From NCBI GenBank assembly GCA_963693365.1, contig CAVNZM010000004.1, positions 10,044,001-10,108,000 of the forward strand: 64,000 nt of DNA. Reading direction: 5' to 3'. The notes under the pieces were generated by a model. It was not told the origin of the DNA. It saw only the letters and a list, made by a program, of their open reading frames with translations, and made no database searches. The position numbers and the translations under genes are program-made. Positions 27,172-43,258 of this stretch are shown one piece after another. This DNA is from Amoebidium appalachense. Its lineage: Eukaryota > Ichthyosporea. Numbering within the stretch: position 1 is the first letter of the stretch; the number at the start of each line of letters is the position of its first letter.

Positions 27172-27594
27172 GCCCTTGAGGAGGGGCCGAGCGGAGAGGG
27201 GGGGAGGAGGAGGGGGGGACCCGGGGGAGGGGGGGGGGGGGGTAATATGGGAGCTGTGGGGTCCCTGTCCAAGCTAGCTATATAGGTTTTGCACAAAGTT
27301 CCAGGTACCCTTGACTTTATTTGATCTCAGCAGCACACGACGGTAAAAACATCTGATTTCTTGTATGCACGAGGCATTTGAAAGGTGCCATGCATGTCAA
27401 TTAAAAAAATAGCCACATGGCTAGACTAAGTGGTTTAAAATAACTAGCCGTTTTAACTGCTGGTGCAAATGCTCGTCCGTGTCAGAGTGAGGCTGCATTG
27501 TGTTGTACAGCAGTCAAAATACAAAATTGCACAGCAAATATGCATGCTAGCAAAATCAGTGTGATTCGACGTGCTGAGGCGACATGAAATCTAC
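24418..27594. other. Intergenic, simple-repeat rich, no supported gene
   Basis: CT tract (24489-24670), GT tract, C-run with CT (24930-24980), G-rich blocks (25316-25455, 26105-26175, 26389-26463, 27040-27242). A near-exact duplicate of 'cactgagcagaagaatgtaa' occurs at 25480 and 25500. No recognisable exon. Confidence 0.6.
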
Positions 27595-29245
27595 CTAAAA
27601 CATAAAAAGGGCAGCGGCAGCGGCCAGAAGGGTCGAGGCAAGAGCTGGAACAGAAGAACCTGTAGCATTCTTTCCGTCCTTTCCAACCGCATCAGATGCA
27701 CCATCCTTCACGGTGGTGGCTGCGGCAGTAGTGGTGGTGGTAGTGGTAGTGGCGGCGGCGGTGGTGGGAATCTCAATGATATCGGTGTAGGTGGCTGTGG
27801 GGTCGACATCAGGAATCAAAGTGGTGGCGGTGGCAACGGTGGTCTTCTTGGTTGTTGTAGTTTTAGCTGGGGCGGGGGTGGTTGTTGCCTTAACCGTTGT
27901 GGTGGTGGTGGCAGCGAGGGTGGTGGTCTCCTCTCAGATGTCAGAGCGTCAGCAGTGGTTATCTGAGTTGTGGTGGCGGTGGCGACAGGGAGGATGGTGG
28001 TGGTGTAAGCCGAGGTGGTGGTGGCCATGGTGGCGGTGGGCTCGGCAGTGGTGAGTTTCTCTGTGGTAGTGGTGGTGTTGATGATGGTGGTAGTGGTGGG
28101 GACGGTAATGGTGGTTGTCACTTCCTCCATCTGTGGTGTGACCTTCATGTAAATCTTGAAGTCCATAGTCTCCTCCACAGGCCCAAGGCACTCGCCAGGC
28201 CCAGCCGAGTTGTGCGCGTCCACTCGGACTGTTCAGCTGTGCACGCGTCCGAGTCGTCCGTGAAGCGCTGGAATGTGACCTTGCCCGTGTCGGCCCGATG
28301 TGTAAGACAGGTGGGCATACCAAGATGCAAGGTCGATGGGCTTGGCGCACGTGTCGAGGGGGAAAGTCTGGCACTCGCCCACTGGCATGATGGGAGGAAC
28401 CTGGGTGCAGTCACCGTCGATGAACGGGCACACCTGGGCCGTTTTTGCATCGGATACACCCGTGGGCTTGGGTGTTTCCGTGGTGGTGGGAATCAGAGTG
28501 GTGGTAGCAACGGTGGTTGTGGTGGTTGTAGCCAGGGTAGGGGTGGTGGTGGTGGTGGTGGTGGTCGTGGTGGTCGTGGTGGTCGTGGTGGTGGTGGTGG
28601 TGGTCGTGGTGGTCGTGGTGGTGGGCTCAGCAGTAGGCTCCTCCGTGGTGGTGGTGGGGATGGGAAGGGTGGTGGTCACTTCATCCATCTGTGGTGTGAC
28701 CGAAGTTCATGTAGATTTTGTAGCTTATAATCTGCTCCACGGGCCAAAGGCACTGCCCGGGGCCGGCCGTGCGAGTCTACTGCGTCTGTTCGGCTGTACA
28801 CACATCGTCCGTGAAGCGATTGAATATGACCTTGCCAGACGTGTAAGACAGGCGGGCGTACCAAGATGCAAGATCGATGGGCTTGGCGCACGTGTCGAGG
28901 GGGAAAGTCTCGCACTCACCCATGATGGGAGGAACCTTGGTGCAGTCATCGTCGATGAACGGGCACACCTGGGCCGTCTTTGCATCGGACACAGTTGTGG
29001 GCTGGGGTGCTGCCGTGGTGGTGGGCACCGTAGGTGGCCTTGGGGGAAGGTTCATCACCGAACGAGAACACAGCCCAGCGGTTGTTCATGTCATTAGGTG
29101 AAAAGGGGGCCAGCACACTGGCCAGCCATGAGGGTCTTGGAGAAACCAGGCTGGTCGAGTTCGTCCCCGTCGGTGCATGCATCGTCCCTGAAGTACCTGT
29201 AGGTCACCTTGTTGTTCTGCACGGTCCTTGCTTCCTAGGCCTCAG
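27595..29245 (-). pseudogene. Thr-rich modular surface protein with GPI-like tail, multiply frameshifted
   Basis: Minus strand. The C terminus is clear: Thr/Ala linker, then KDGKNATGSSVPALAS and LLAAAAALFMF before TAG. A small-residue site plus a terminal hydrophobic stretch is typical of GPI-anchor signals. Upstream lie three copies of a Cys module: partial at 29120-29245 (NKVTYRYFRDDACTDGDEL), then two fuller ones with VCPFIDDDCTKVPPI, FPLDTCAKPIDLASWYA, LSYTSGKV, RFTDD-CTAEQ and GPGECLGPVEE, each followed by VTPQM(D/E)EVTTT and a poly-Thr mucin-like linker. The frame changes at least five times, at comparable places in each module, so the locus cannot encode the whole protein as it stands. 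Known surface mucin-like proteins have this design; the family itself is not one I recognise. No signal peptide seen, so the 5' end is missing or lies in an unseen exon. Confidence 0.7.
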
Positions 29246-30867
29246 CACATACCGTGTTTCAAGTTCTACCAACTTAGCAAGTCAAACAACCCAGGAAGGC
29301 TTATATGCTAGAAAATTGGTCGAGTAAAAGGGAAATCCAAGTAATTCTTACTCTTCAGACTTTTGCTTATGTTGCCTGTTCCTGTTCTGGAGTGGGACAA
29401 CAGGTTACAGGCGGGCTCAACTTTCTATTGAGCTTTCTAAGGCGGTCGCGTCGACGTCAGCAAACGCAAACATTACAACAACCAATCGGCAATCTAAATA
29501 ACCTTATATAGGTATTTAGAACGTCACAGCACCTTTTTGACAATACTAATGGCTAAAAGTCACTACCAAGTGTTACCGATAGCTGGGAAATTGCAGGGAC
29601 CAATAGGATACCCCTGAAACTTTGCAAAAACGTTATTCTATTGGTTTAGATTGGTTTGTTACTTTGCTATGCCCGAAAGGCGCTTGCTACGAAGGGGTTT
29701 ACTATTAGGGTCCTGTTAGACTTAAAAAAAATTCTCGACTACTCTTGGATCGCAATCACGCCCTCTCTTTAGGAAGTTAGCGGAAATATACTCATACAAA
29801 AAATACATGCATATAATACAAATATATAAGTAAAAGAAAAAAGAAAAAAAAAAGAAAAAGATAAAACAAAAGTGAAAGAAAAAATCCTGGGAGTTCAATA
29901 AGTTTTTTGTCGTATATAAGGTGTGATTTCAACATCATTGATGGCCCTTTTTGAGTGACCGTTAGATATCGATCGTTTGGTCCCCCATCAGTTTGGAATT
30001 TACGCTGATCTGATTGGTCAAGACAGTATCGATCGGATGTGTTTTTTCTTTTTACTCGGGTTTATTGATCCGTTGATGAAGGCAACGTGCAGCCACAGGC
30101 TACATAACCACCAATAGAACTGAAAAAGCCAAAGCTACGATTTAATAATAATAAAGCGATAAGTGACAAAGGACACCAGCGGGCAAAAATTTTTTTTTAA
30201 ACCTTAAGTGTACGTGTATGCGTGAAACTAGTTTGCTCCAACTAGTCATATGCATCGATGTTGACCAGACCACACTCCGCAAGAAGTGTCACATTATTAC
30301 TGCTCCTTCCCGAACAGGCCCCCCTCAAAACCTACCGAGGCACAGCAAGCAAGTCAGCCTCTAAAAGAGCAATGCAGACCAAATCTGAGCTAAAAAACAA
30401 TCCCAACGGGCCCGGCCCCTAGATAACCCGGAGAAACTGCATCTAGCTCTCTGATATGGTGGCCTACTTGTGGCAGGACACACAGAAAAACACAATTACA
30501 GAATGCATGCAAGCAAACCCGGTCATTGCCATACGGCTGGAGGCTAAGGACTGGCAGTCACTTGGAAAGCTCCCCGACGACACTTGAAGAAGCCGCCCCT
30601 CCACTCACGCAGCGCAGAAGTAGCTAAGAAGTTGCAGCAGCCCACCGATAGGTCGCGTAGAAGCGTAGACAGCGTGTAGAAGTTACCATAGGTTGCAGTG
30701 GACCACCAGGCGTTGAAGAAACCACTTCTCAAGCGAGAAACTCCGCGAAAGGGAGATGCCCCCACACTCTCACAGCAGTAGGAATATGTACACCAGGCCA
30801 CACCACACAGACGCTGCAGTCACGTTCCCCTGGGCCTGATGTATTTTGGAGGGGATCTAAATCGATT
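29246..30867. other. Intergenic, with scattered CCAAT boxes
   Basis: Mostly unique, AT-richer sequence. CCAAT pentamers in either orientation occur at 29482, 29600, 29640 and 29650, upstream of the minus-strand GPI-tailed relic, and could be its old promoter. No gene is supported between 29300 and 30867. Confidence 0.5.
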
Positions 30868-31730
30868 TGATTGGCTGTTCCAACGTTTACCTCTGCTGTC
30901 GACGTCTCTTTATGGTTATCTTGTTTCCTTATCGGGCTATTTGCTAATGCTGTCCCCAAGATCTAGGGGGACCATCCTGTTTCGTGCGTGCGCTCAAGGC
31001 TTTTCATTCCGGCTCCTTTTCGCTCTCGCCCCCACACTTGAACAGACTTCGAATGTTCGCCCCCCTCGCACGTGCCTTTGTGCGATACACACGAGCACAC
31101 CAAAGCAGAACATCTTTTGCTTCTTATCTGAAAGCGGACGCATCTTGGACTGGCGTTAGCAAGTACTTTGGGCTGCATGTTAGGTAGGCGAAATGAGTGC
31201 TCATGATATGCTGATGAAAGCAAAACGGGTGTGGTGGAGTGTAAGAAGGGGGGAGGGAGCGAGTAAGCGTGGGAGGGAGTCTTAGGGAGGGGCCTATGGG
31301 AGTGGACGGGAGGGTCGAGGGTAGGCTAAGGACGAGGGGCCCAGTGAGAAGTGGCTGCACAGGAGAGCGAGGGGGGGTGAGATCTTTGCAGGTTGTGGGA
31401 CAGGAGAAGCCTTGGAAGTTCAAGGGGGGTTGGGGAGGGGGGAGGGGGAGGGGGAGGGGGTATAGGGGGTCTCCAGGATAGAGGGGAGGGGCGGCGGGGT
31501 GAGGAAGTGTGTGTGTGGTTTTAGGGTGGGAAGGGGGGAGGGAGGGGGGAGGGGAAGGGAGGGGGGCGAGAAATGATATGGAGGGAGCCATAAGGAAAGG
31601 GGGCCCAAGGGGGGGGGACGGGAGGGTGGGGGCTGGATAGGGAGGAGGAAAGAAATGGCTGCAGAGGAGAGCGAGGGGAGGTTAGACCTTGGCAGGTTGT
31701 GGAGAAGGGGAAGCCTGGAAGTTTTTTTCT

Positions 31731-31788
<58 letters not shown>

Positions 31789-32587
31789 GGTGGGTGGGGA
31801 GGGTTCTCCCCGTGATGGAGGGAAGGGTTGGGGAGGAGGTGTGTGTGTGTGTTGGAGGGGAGGAAGGGGTAGGGGGAAGAATTATTCAGCCGGAAGCCAT
31901 GAAGGAGAGGATTGAAAAGGGTGGGGAGCTGTGCAACTAATTCTTTTTGATATGTAGGACACAATGGTGATATGTGCGCCCGCTTGACATTCCCCCCCTC
32001 CCCCCGCGCCTCTCCCCACCAACACCACCACAACCATCATTACCCCCCCTCCCCCCCTCCCCCCTCTCCTCCCTCTTCAGCCCCCTCCACGCACTACACA
32101 CAACTCCTCGGGCTTCTAATCGTGATCCCCAAGCTTTCCACACTGTTGTCTTTCATTTTCTGTGCCTTGGATCTCACTTCTTGTATGTCCCCCTAACTCA
32201 AGTTTTTCGCTTTGTCTTGCCACCGTGTACATCCCCCCCTCTCCCCCCCCCCCTCCCCCCCCCCCCCCTCCCCCTCCCCCCTTCCCCCTCCTTTCTCCTC
32301 CAGCGCCTGCACTTGGATCCAAAAGCCCTGTCTACCGTGCACATGCGCACTTTTCTTGTCTTTGTTTTTGCATATTATTTCCTGTTTTGCACCTCTTTTT
32401 CGTGTTGAGTACTTTTACTCAGTAATGAATTGTGTGCACATTCTACCCCGCCTCCCGCGTGGGCCACCCACCCACCCACCACCTTCTTTCCTCTTTCCCC
32501 AAACTGTCCACGTTTTACTATTCAATTGTTTGAGCCCATCACCTAAATACCCCCCGCCCCCCTCCCCCCTCCCTCCCCCTTCCGCAG

Positions 32588-35729
<3,142 letters not shown>

Positions 35730-36430
35730 GGGCTATTAGAGTAGTGAGTGCCTGAGTGTCCCCCGGGGGGGGGGGGAGGGGGGGGGGGGGGGGGGGGGAT
35801 GGTGGTGGTGGTTGTTTGGGGAGGGGGGGAGGGGGAAGGGGAGGGGGGGGGGGGGGGATGGTGGTGGTGGTTGTTTGGGGAGGGGGGAAGGGGAGGGGGG
35901 GGGGGGGGGGTTGGTGGTGTGTGTGGCGGAGGGGGAAGGGCGGGGGGAGGGGGGAGGGCACACCGGGATGTGGGGGATGTGATTCCGTCCGGTATGCCAC
36001 TGCTGGAATCAAGGAGACAAAGACTGTAGTGTTAAATTTGCGTATGTACGCCCTCGTCACCATGTATGATCGTAGCGACATGTAGTAGACATCTTAAAGG
36101 GCCCACGCCGTAGGCTGCAAATAAGAATGTAAATGGAATATCACCATATCATATTATAGTGTTGTATAAAACGTGTAAAGATTTCGGTGATATTTACAGG
36201 CTGCAGCTACGTAATTGTACAAAATATTATAAACAAGAAAAAAATTTGCTGAAGTCAAAGATCTCGGGTCATCGATGTCGCATTAATATTACATGATCAT
36301 AAACACAAGAATTCCAACTTCTTAAGATTACTACTTTTTACATCTGCAGACAATATTCGTAAACCCCCCCCCCCACACACACACACACACACGTGCACAC
36401 ACACACGCACATGCACATGTAGACACAAAT

Positions 36431-36466
<36 letters not shown>

Positions 36467-36758
36467 GATTGAGAGAGAGAGATCTAGCTATGATAATGAC
36501 ATTCGAAGGTCAGAGGGAGAGGGAGGGAGGGGAGAGAGAGAGAGAGAGAGAGAGTGTGTGTGTGTGTGTGTACACGTGTGTGTGTGTGTGTGATCTAGAG
36601 CTATGATCATGACAGCCGAGAAGAAAGATCTAGCTAGAGAGAGGCCGGAGAGAGAGGGAGAGAGAGAGGGAGAGAGGGAGAGAGCTCGAGGGAGAAAGCT
36701 TTGAGAGAGAGAGAGAGAGAGAGAGTCTAGAGAGAGGGGGGGGGGGGGGGGGGGGGGG

Positions 36759-36790
<32 letters not shown>

Positions 36791-37129
36791 GAAGGAGAGA
36801 GAGAGGGAGAAAGAGAGGGAGGGAGGGAGAAAGAGAGAGAGAGAGAGAGAGGGGGGGGGGGGGGGGGGGGAGGGAGGGGGAGAGAGGGAGACCTAGCTAT
36901 GATCATGACAGTCGAGAGAGATCTAGCTAGAAAGGCCGGAGAGAGAGAGGGGGGGGGGAGAGAGAGAGAGAAAGAGAGAGAGTGAAAGAGAAAGTCGAGA
37001 GAGAGAGTCGAGAGAGAGAGAGAGAGAAAAGAAGAGGAAAAAAGAGACAAAAAAAGATAAAAGAAATTACAGGTCTGAAAGAAAAAAGAAGAATCCGAAA
37101 AGAGTACTCACAGTCACGGTGTACACACA

Positions 37130-37570
37130 TGTGACACGCACGTGCACACACGTACACACACACACCAACACGGTCGACACGCATACATCATGCATATGAT
37201 GTACACATCTACACACCTGGTGACAATGCACCGTGACAAACACACAAACACAGTGTCACACTTGTGCAACATAAATTTGCAATCGTTCAATGATTGACAC
37301 ACAAATCACACACATACATACGCGTACGAACACACACACACACACACACACACGTACGCGTGTATGCATGCATATGCACGCACACGGGCACATGATCACA
37401 TGCACGCGTGCACGTGCACGTGTACATGTACACACACAGATATGCACACGTGCACGCACTGACGCACACGCACACACACACACACACACAAACACACACG
37501 CGCGCGCACAAACACATGTACACACACACGCACGCACACAGTTTCACATACATTCACACACACACGTAGC
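37130..37570. repeat. Long alternating purine-pyrimidine region
   Basis: CA, CG and TG steps mixed with self-complementary pieces such as gcatgcatatgc and gtgcacgtgcac over about 440 bp. Favourable for Z-DNA or cruciforms. Confidence 0.6.
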
Positions 37571-37601
37571 CTAATTATGCAATGGCATGCCAACGGTTTC
37601 C

Positions 37602-37632
37602 ACGGCCCTCTGAAAAAATATCAGAGGGCCGT
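37602..37632. repeat. Perfect 12-bp inverted repeat with 7-nt loop
   Basis: ACGGCCCTCTGA, loop AAAAATA, TCAGAGGGCCGT. A stable hairpin if transcribed. No gene ends directly before it, so I do not call a terminator. Confidence 0.7.
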
Positions 37633-37734
37633 CACGTTTCTCAAGCGCGAGGGCTAGCCCGGGCAACCTGATAAGTACCATTAAGTGGTACCGTCTCCAC
37701 CAATCGGAACATCTTTTCGAATCACAACCGTGCT

Positions 37735-38071
37735 GTCATAACGTCCCACAATCAACTCTGAAATTGTGAATGGGTCTTCATCTCAGGTCCGGGTCATTTC
37801 CGGGTCAGAGGCCACAGAGGCCCAACTCACCTATCCATACTTGGTAGCAGAGAAGGTACGATCCATGCGTACCTCTGGGTTGACCTGGCCTGGGAGCGAG
37901 CGCAGAGGCGTCAAAGACGTCGGGACGCCGTCTTCCAGACCGGGGGGTTGTCATCTTCCAGACCGAGGGGATGTCATAACGTCCCACAATCAACTCTGAA
38001 TTTGTGAATGGGTCTTCATCTCAGGTCCGGGTCATTTCCGGGTCAGAGGCCACAGAGGCCCAACTCCCCTA
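37735..38071 (+). repeat. ~98-bp direct repeat, two copies 238 bp apart
   Basis: 37735-37833 and 37973-38071 share gtcataacgtcccacaatc through cacagaggcccaactc with very few changes. The spacer contains a further short duplication of 'cttccagaccg-gggg'. Confidence 0.85.
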
Positions 38072-39886
38072 TAATGCATTGCTCAACGCACCTATTATAC
38101 CTATACGCCAATCAGATGTAGAGATCTAAATGTGAGAAAAGAAGGTCCAAAGCAGCCCGCACAACTTTGCCGCCTCATCAGACACTTTTCATACCACTGT
38201 TTTGAGTGTATGCAGGGCCTACATGTTCGATTGCCATTGGAAATTAGCTTCTAATAAAAAGGGACAGGTCTTCTAAGCACTCTATATTACCCATTAGCTA
38301 GGGTTTTGGAGACAAGCAAAAATATACATCCTCAAATTAGGTTGCGTTTCTTGAAGCCAATAGGAGCTGCACCCGTTAGCAAGCACCAATCACAAAGCCA
38401 CACACTTTATGTTCCGGGTTTTGTCGCGCTCTAAGTATTTGAACCCACTGTCCTCCTATACCCATCACTGGCGTAGCTTTCAATCCCTTCAAAAGTTTCA
38501 AAGGCAATGAAAACCATGATAAGCCATACTTCTGGTTATATTACTTACTCAAATATGACTTTATTTAATTTATTTTTTAAAAAAAACACGAAAAGCCATG
38601 GTATTTTCCCATGTATTCTGTATCCAGCGTTGGAACGTTGGTCACAATGTTCACTTCCCGGACGAGGTTTAGGGGTTAACGTGACGCAACTCAACGTGTC
38701 TGTAACAACGGGCAACTGAGCAAAAAGTGTGTAAACCCCTGAGCATATACCGGCGCTCAGTTACACCCAGTAACACAAACGTAGAGGGGAAGGGTAGTGA
38801 ATAGATTTTGACGTATAGGTAAGGTGTTACTGGCAGGTTGGGGAGGTGAATGAGTAAGTTCTCACTAACAAGCAACAGCAGCTAAGAAGTGTTTAAACCA
38901 ACATTCAAGGCAGTATTTAGCCTATTTGAGTACCACTTGAAGAACCAGAAATTTTCGTTTTTACCACAAAAGCTAGAGAAAAAATAAGCCCATAGTGACA
39001 CTGGATAGGTCGTGCTGATGTCACTTTTTTCTAGCATAGCCGAGGGCTTTTACTCTTTTCAACAAAGCTCTACCCGGGCACACGCCCCCGCCCTTTTTTC
39101 ACGTTACGAACATGAAGAGAAAGGTTATGCTCCCCGCTGGGAGTTTGCTCTCAAGAAGCGAGGTAGACCTTTCCAGCATGACCAAGGCTAGTATTCCCCT
39201 CCCTTGTAATATGTAAATGCTTTCAGTGTCTTTAATTCTTAGCGCTAGGCACAGTTCTCTTCGTGGGCCAAACCTTGACAGTGCAGGCTTTCATGGGTTG
39301 CAAACTGGGCGAGTGCAATAAGTGAAAACGATGTTTTCGTTCAAATATATGATCTCGAGGGCAAATACGGGCAATTGAAGAAAAATAGCACTAGATACTA
39401 GATTTGTATTGCGTCTTTGCGGCCACTTTTTGGAGTGTTAATTGGTTAGCGAAGATCTTCTCGTCCACCTGTTGCACACATTCACGTCGTGCACCTCGGC
39501 TTATAGAACTTGGCGCGAAAGTAGTTACTATCTGTAGAGTCATATTGAGAGTTTTTATATCTTCGTGTAACAACCAAATCCATTCCACATTTTGTTCTTC
39601 AAGCGTGCATGAGTCCATTACTGCTATCCGTCAAATCCGTCAAATGATATTCACGTGGTGCACACTCAGTCAGTCAAGCACATACGGTAGAGCATACGAG
39701 TTTGCCAATTGCTATCAATACCCACTCTGCTGGTGACCATGGAGAAATAAGATAAATGGGCGCACGTACCCACAGAGCACATACAGGCACTTGTAAGCAT
39801 GAACTCAGTGCACACATACAGTCCACATACAAACAAAAGTAGATGTGCCTGTACGCATGGTGATTGCAGGCAGGCAGGCACAGATA

Positions 39887-40308
39887 GATGCGCAAAGTCA
39901 CACAGACACAAGCAAGGGCAAGATAACTATTCGGTTGTTAGAAAAAACAGATGGAAGTTTTATCCTTTTTTTCCACGCTATGTTCAGGCACACGCAAAAC
40001 ATGTTAAGCCTTTTATGGTTTGTTTTCAGTCACGGCTTACAATGCGGGGTTTGCACTATACCCCTCGTGCACCTTCTAGTCACATCACGCGAAATAAAGA
40101 TGCGCAAAGTCACACAGACACAAGCAAGGGCAAGATAATTATTCGGTTGTTAGAAAAAACAGATGGAAGTTTTATCCTTTTTTTCCACGCTATGTTCAGG
40201 CACACGCAAAACATGTTATGCCTTTTATGGTTTGTTTTCAGTCACGGCTTACAATGCGGGGTTTGCACTATACCCCTCGTGCACCTTCTAGTCACATCAC
40301 GCGAAATA
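39887..40308 (+). repeat. Tandem duplication of a 212-bp unit
   Basis: Two almost identical copies begin with gatgcgcaaagtcacacag (39887 and 40099) and end with cacatcacgcgaaata. Confidence 0.9.
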
Positions 40309-40710
40309 CAAGGTTGTGACTTCTATAAATCGACTGAGAGGCTCGAAGTCACTTTTCAATCTTAGTTGACACAGGCATCTAATGCTAACAACAGCCATGC
40401 AAGTATTTATTTTGTTTATTTTCGAAATACGATGACGACTAGATATTTCTCATGGGCCATGGTCACTAGTAAAAGGTGATCAAAAGCCATGAATAACAGA
40501 AGTGCACAAACAACGAAAGACTTTTTTTTTCCCCCTTTGAATCTTGTTTTTCACCATCACCAAAGTCCAGGGACTTTTAACAGCACGACCCACCACACAC
40601 ACGACAAACGACTTAGTTTTCAGCGAAGTGACTGACCGGAAATATAACAGGGCGGCGGGGTTTCAAATCTGTTTTCCCCCTCTGAGGGTGACTTCCCATC
40701 CACCCCAACA

Positions 40711-40860
40711 ATGTCACGCAGCTCCACTCCCGACGGACGGCCAATCACCGACCCCCACCCCAAATTAGGAAGGAGGCTATCGTGTGGGTTGAGCACGGGC
40801 AGTTTGAGCGCCCACCGGTCTAAGAGTGGGTTCTTGATTCTGGAGTCAAGGGGGTCCAAG
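40711..40860 (+). CDS. Ankyrin gene 1, exon 1 (leader)
   Basis: 50 codons from ATG to a gtatgt donor. MSRSSTPDGRPITDPHP, then a Ser/Gly/Arg-rich stretch. Phase 0 end. Confidence 0.75.
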
Positions 40861-41338
40861 GTATGTGCTGGGAGGACCGTGGCATGTAGGTGGGGATTGG
40901 TGGATTTTGTGGGTGACAGTGTGCGAATTTTGGGTGTATGGGGCTGAGTGGGTGGGTGGGTGGGTGGGTGGGTGGGTGGGTAGGTTGAGACGGGGTGGGG
41001 AGGGGGGGAGACGGAAGAGAGGGGGAGTGTGAGAGGAGAGGGGGGAGACAACGAGATCGGATGGTGGAGCAAAACGGTACCGGTGACATTTAGACTGCCA
41101 TCCCTGCTTATAGACTCAAAGTAGGAGGTGGGGAAGGGAGGGAGGGAGGAGGGGGAAAGGGGGGAGAAGGTGGGGGGGTTGGCACCAAGCTGATGTACTT
41201 TCTGCCCCCCTCCCCCCCCCCCCCCCCCCCCCCCCCCCCAAACACCCACCCACCCTACCCCTCCCCGCCCCGTGTTGGTCTACGTTACGTTTTGCATCGT
41301 TATCTTCGGGGCTCCGGATGATGCACCACAGTCTAACC

Positions 41339-41372
<34 letters not shown>

Positions 41373-42207
41373 ATCACCACCACCACGCCCCTTCCCCACC
41401 CCCTCCCCACCCCCCACCTTGTCCCTCTCTATCCCCTGCTCTCCTTCATGCCCCAATTTACCCTCTTCCGTCCTTCCCCTTCCCCCCCCCCCCCCTGCCC
41501 CTCCCACCTCCCCTGTCCCCCTTTTCCCCCCGCCCCAAAAAAACAACGACAATCACTCCACCACCACCAACACCACCACCACCATCATTTTGCATCCACA
41601 GATAACGGACACCCCTGCTCTAAGTAAGGCAGCATACCGGGGGGACCTCAGACTGATTGAAAAACTGCTGAGTGAGGGTCCATACCTCGACCAGGCAGAC
41701 TTTGTAAGTTCATGAACTACAAGAAACCCCCCCTGCACGCACACACAAACACACACACACACACGCACGCACACACACCACACACACACACACACAAACA
41801 CCACACAGCTGCACACACACATGCCCGAACGCGTGCGCGCGCACACACACACACATACACACACACACACGAACACGAACACGAACACACATGAAAATAC
41901 CTTAACACCACCACCATTCCTCCTGGGTAGCACATATATTTATAGTGTTGGTGCGTGTAGTATGGAGAAACAAAGTGTAGAGGAACAGCGGAACTTCTTG
42001 GTGGCTGCTCTCATTTGAAGTGATGATGACTAAATCAATTTTAACAAACGCACACACACACACACACACACATACACACACACACACAGGTTGGCCGAAC
42101 TGCGCTGATGGAGGCAAGCACCACTGGCAAGACTGATGCCGTCCGTTTGCTTTTGGAAGCCGGGGCAGACATAGAGAAAAAGGACCAGGTATGTAGGCAA
42201 GAGAGAG

Positions 42208-42249
<42 letters not shown>

Positions 42250-43227
42250 GTGTGTGCGTGTGTGTGTGCGTGTGTGTGTGTGTGTGTGTGTATGTGTGTG
42301 TGTGTAGAAGTCGAGCTCTTCATTCTCTTCGACCGAGACGACAACATGTATAAGGTGTCTCTTTAACATCATATAATGCATTTGACTGTAGCAGTCAGCC
42401 CTCCCCCCCCCCCCTCTCCCCCACCCCTTCCCGACTTGACCCCTCCTGGGGGATGGGCTCTGCTCAATGATGCATGTTTTCTGTGTGTGCTTTACACAAT
42501 TTACATTATGTTGTCGGTGTGAATGTGTACTTCCTACTCAGTGATGCATTCTTAATCCCTTCCCTTTCTCCTAAAGCACATTCTAACCCCTTCCCCCCCC
42601 CCCCCCCCCCTCCCCCCCCCCCCCCCCCCCACCTTCCCTCTGCAGTTTGGAGAGACTGCTCTGTCTCTTGCCTCCAAGGAGGGCCACACTGAAGTGGTGG
42701 ACGTTCTGCTCTCGAAAGGGGCGGATGTGAACACGACAAATATGGTATGTGGCGCACCATATTAGGAAAAAGATTAAAGATGCGCCAATTGAATGGCTGT
42801 ACCGGGAAGTTGGCGGTGTTTGATGATGTGTTACTTTGGTCGTTGGTCTTTACAGTGGCGGCCGGGCAGGGGGGGAGGCTGGGGGGGGGGGGGGGGGGGG
42901 GGGGGGAGGTGGGTTATTCTGGCGAAGTGGGTGGGATCACAGGAGGTGCACGGGCACGCACAGGCACACAGGCAGTTATTCACATGCTACTTGTGAGAGG
43001 GGTGGGAAGAGGGCGGGAGGGGGAACGATTTGTGCGTGTTTGTGCCTCTGTGGTGATGGTGTGTGTGTGTTTGTGTCCTAGTGGTGGGGGAAGGGGGGGG
43101 GGGGGGGGAGGGGGTTGACTGTTGGTCCCAAAATTCCCAAACTCGTCACATCTACTTACCCGTCTTACCCCCCTCTGCTCCCTCACTCATCGCGCCCTTG
43201 CTTATTCCTCCATTCTCCCCCCCCCCC

Positions 43228-43258
<31 letters not shown>

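Larger units (their letters stand above)
36971..40710. other. Intergenic, no supported gene
   Basis: Starts with GA-rich DNA and alternating purine-pyrimidine sequence, then mostly unique sequence with short duplications listed separately. A 75-codon minus-strand ORF at 39391-39618 looks balanced but has no supporting signal. Confidence 0.5.

Noticed and set aside
39391-39618. 75-codon minus-strand ORF with balanced composition
   Set aside because: No promoter, splice or homology support and the length is within chance for this AT content.
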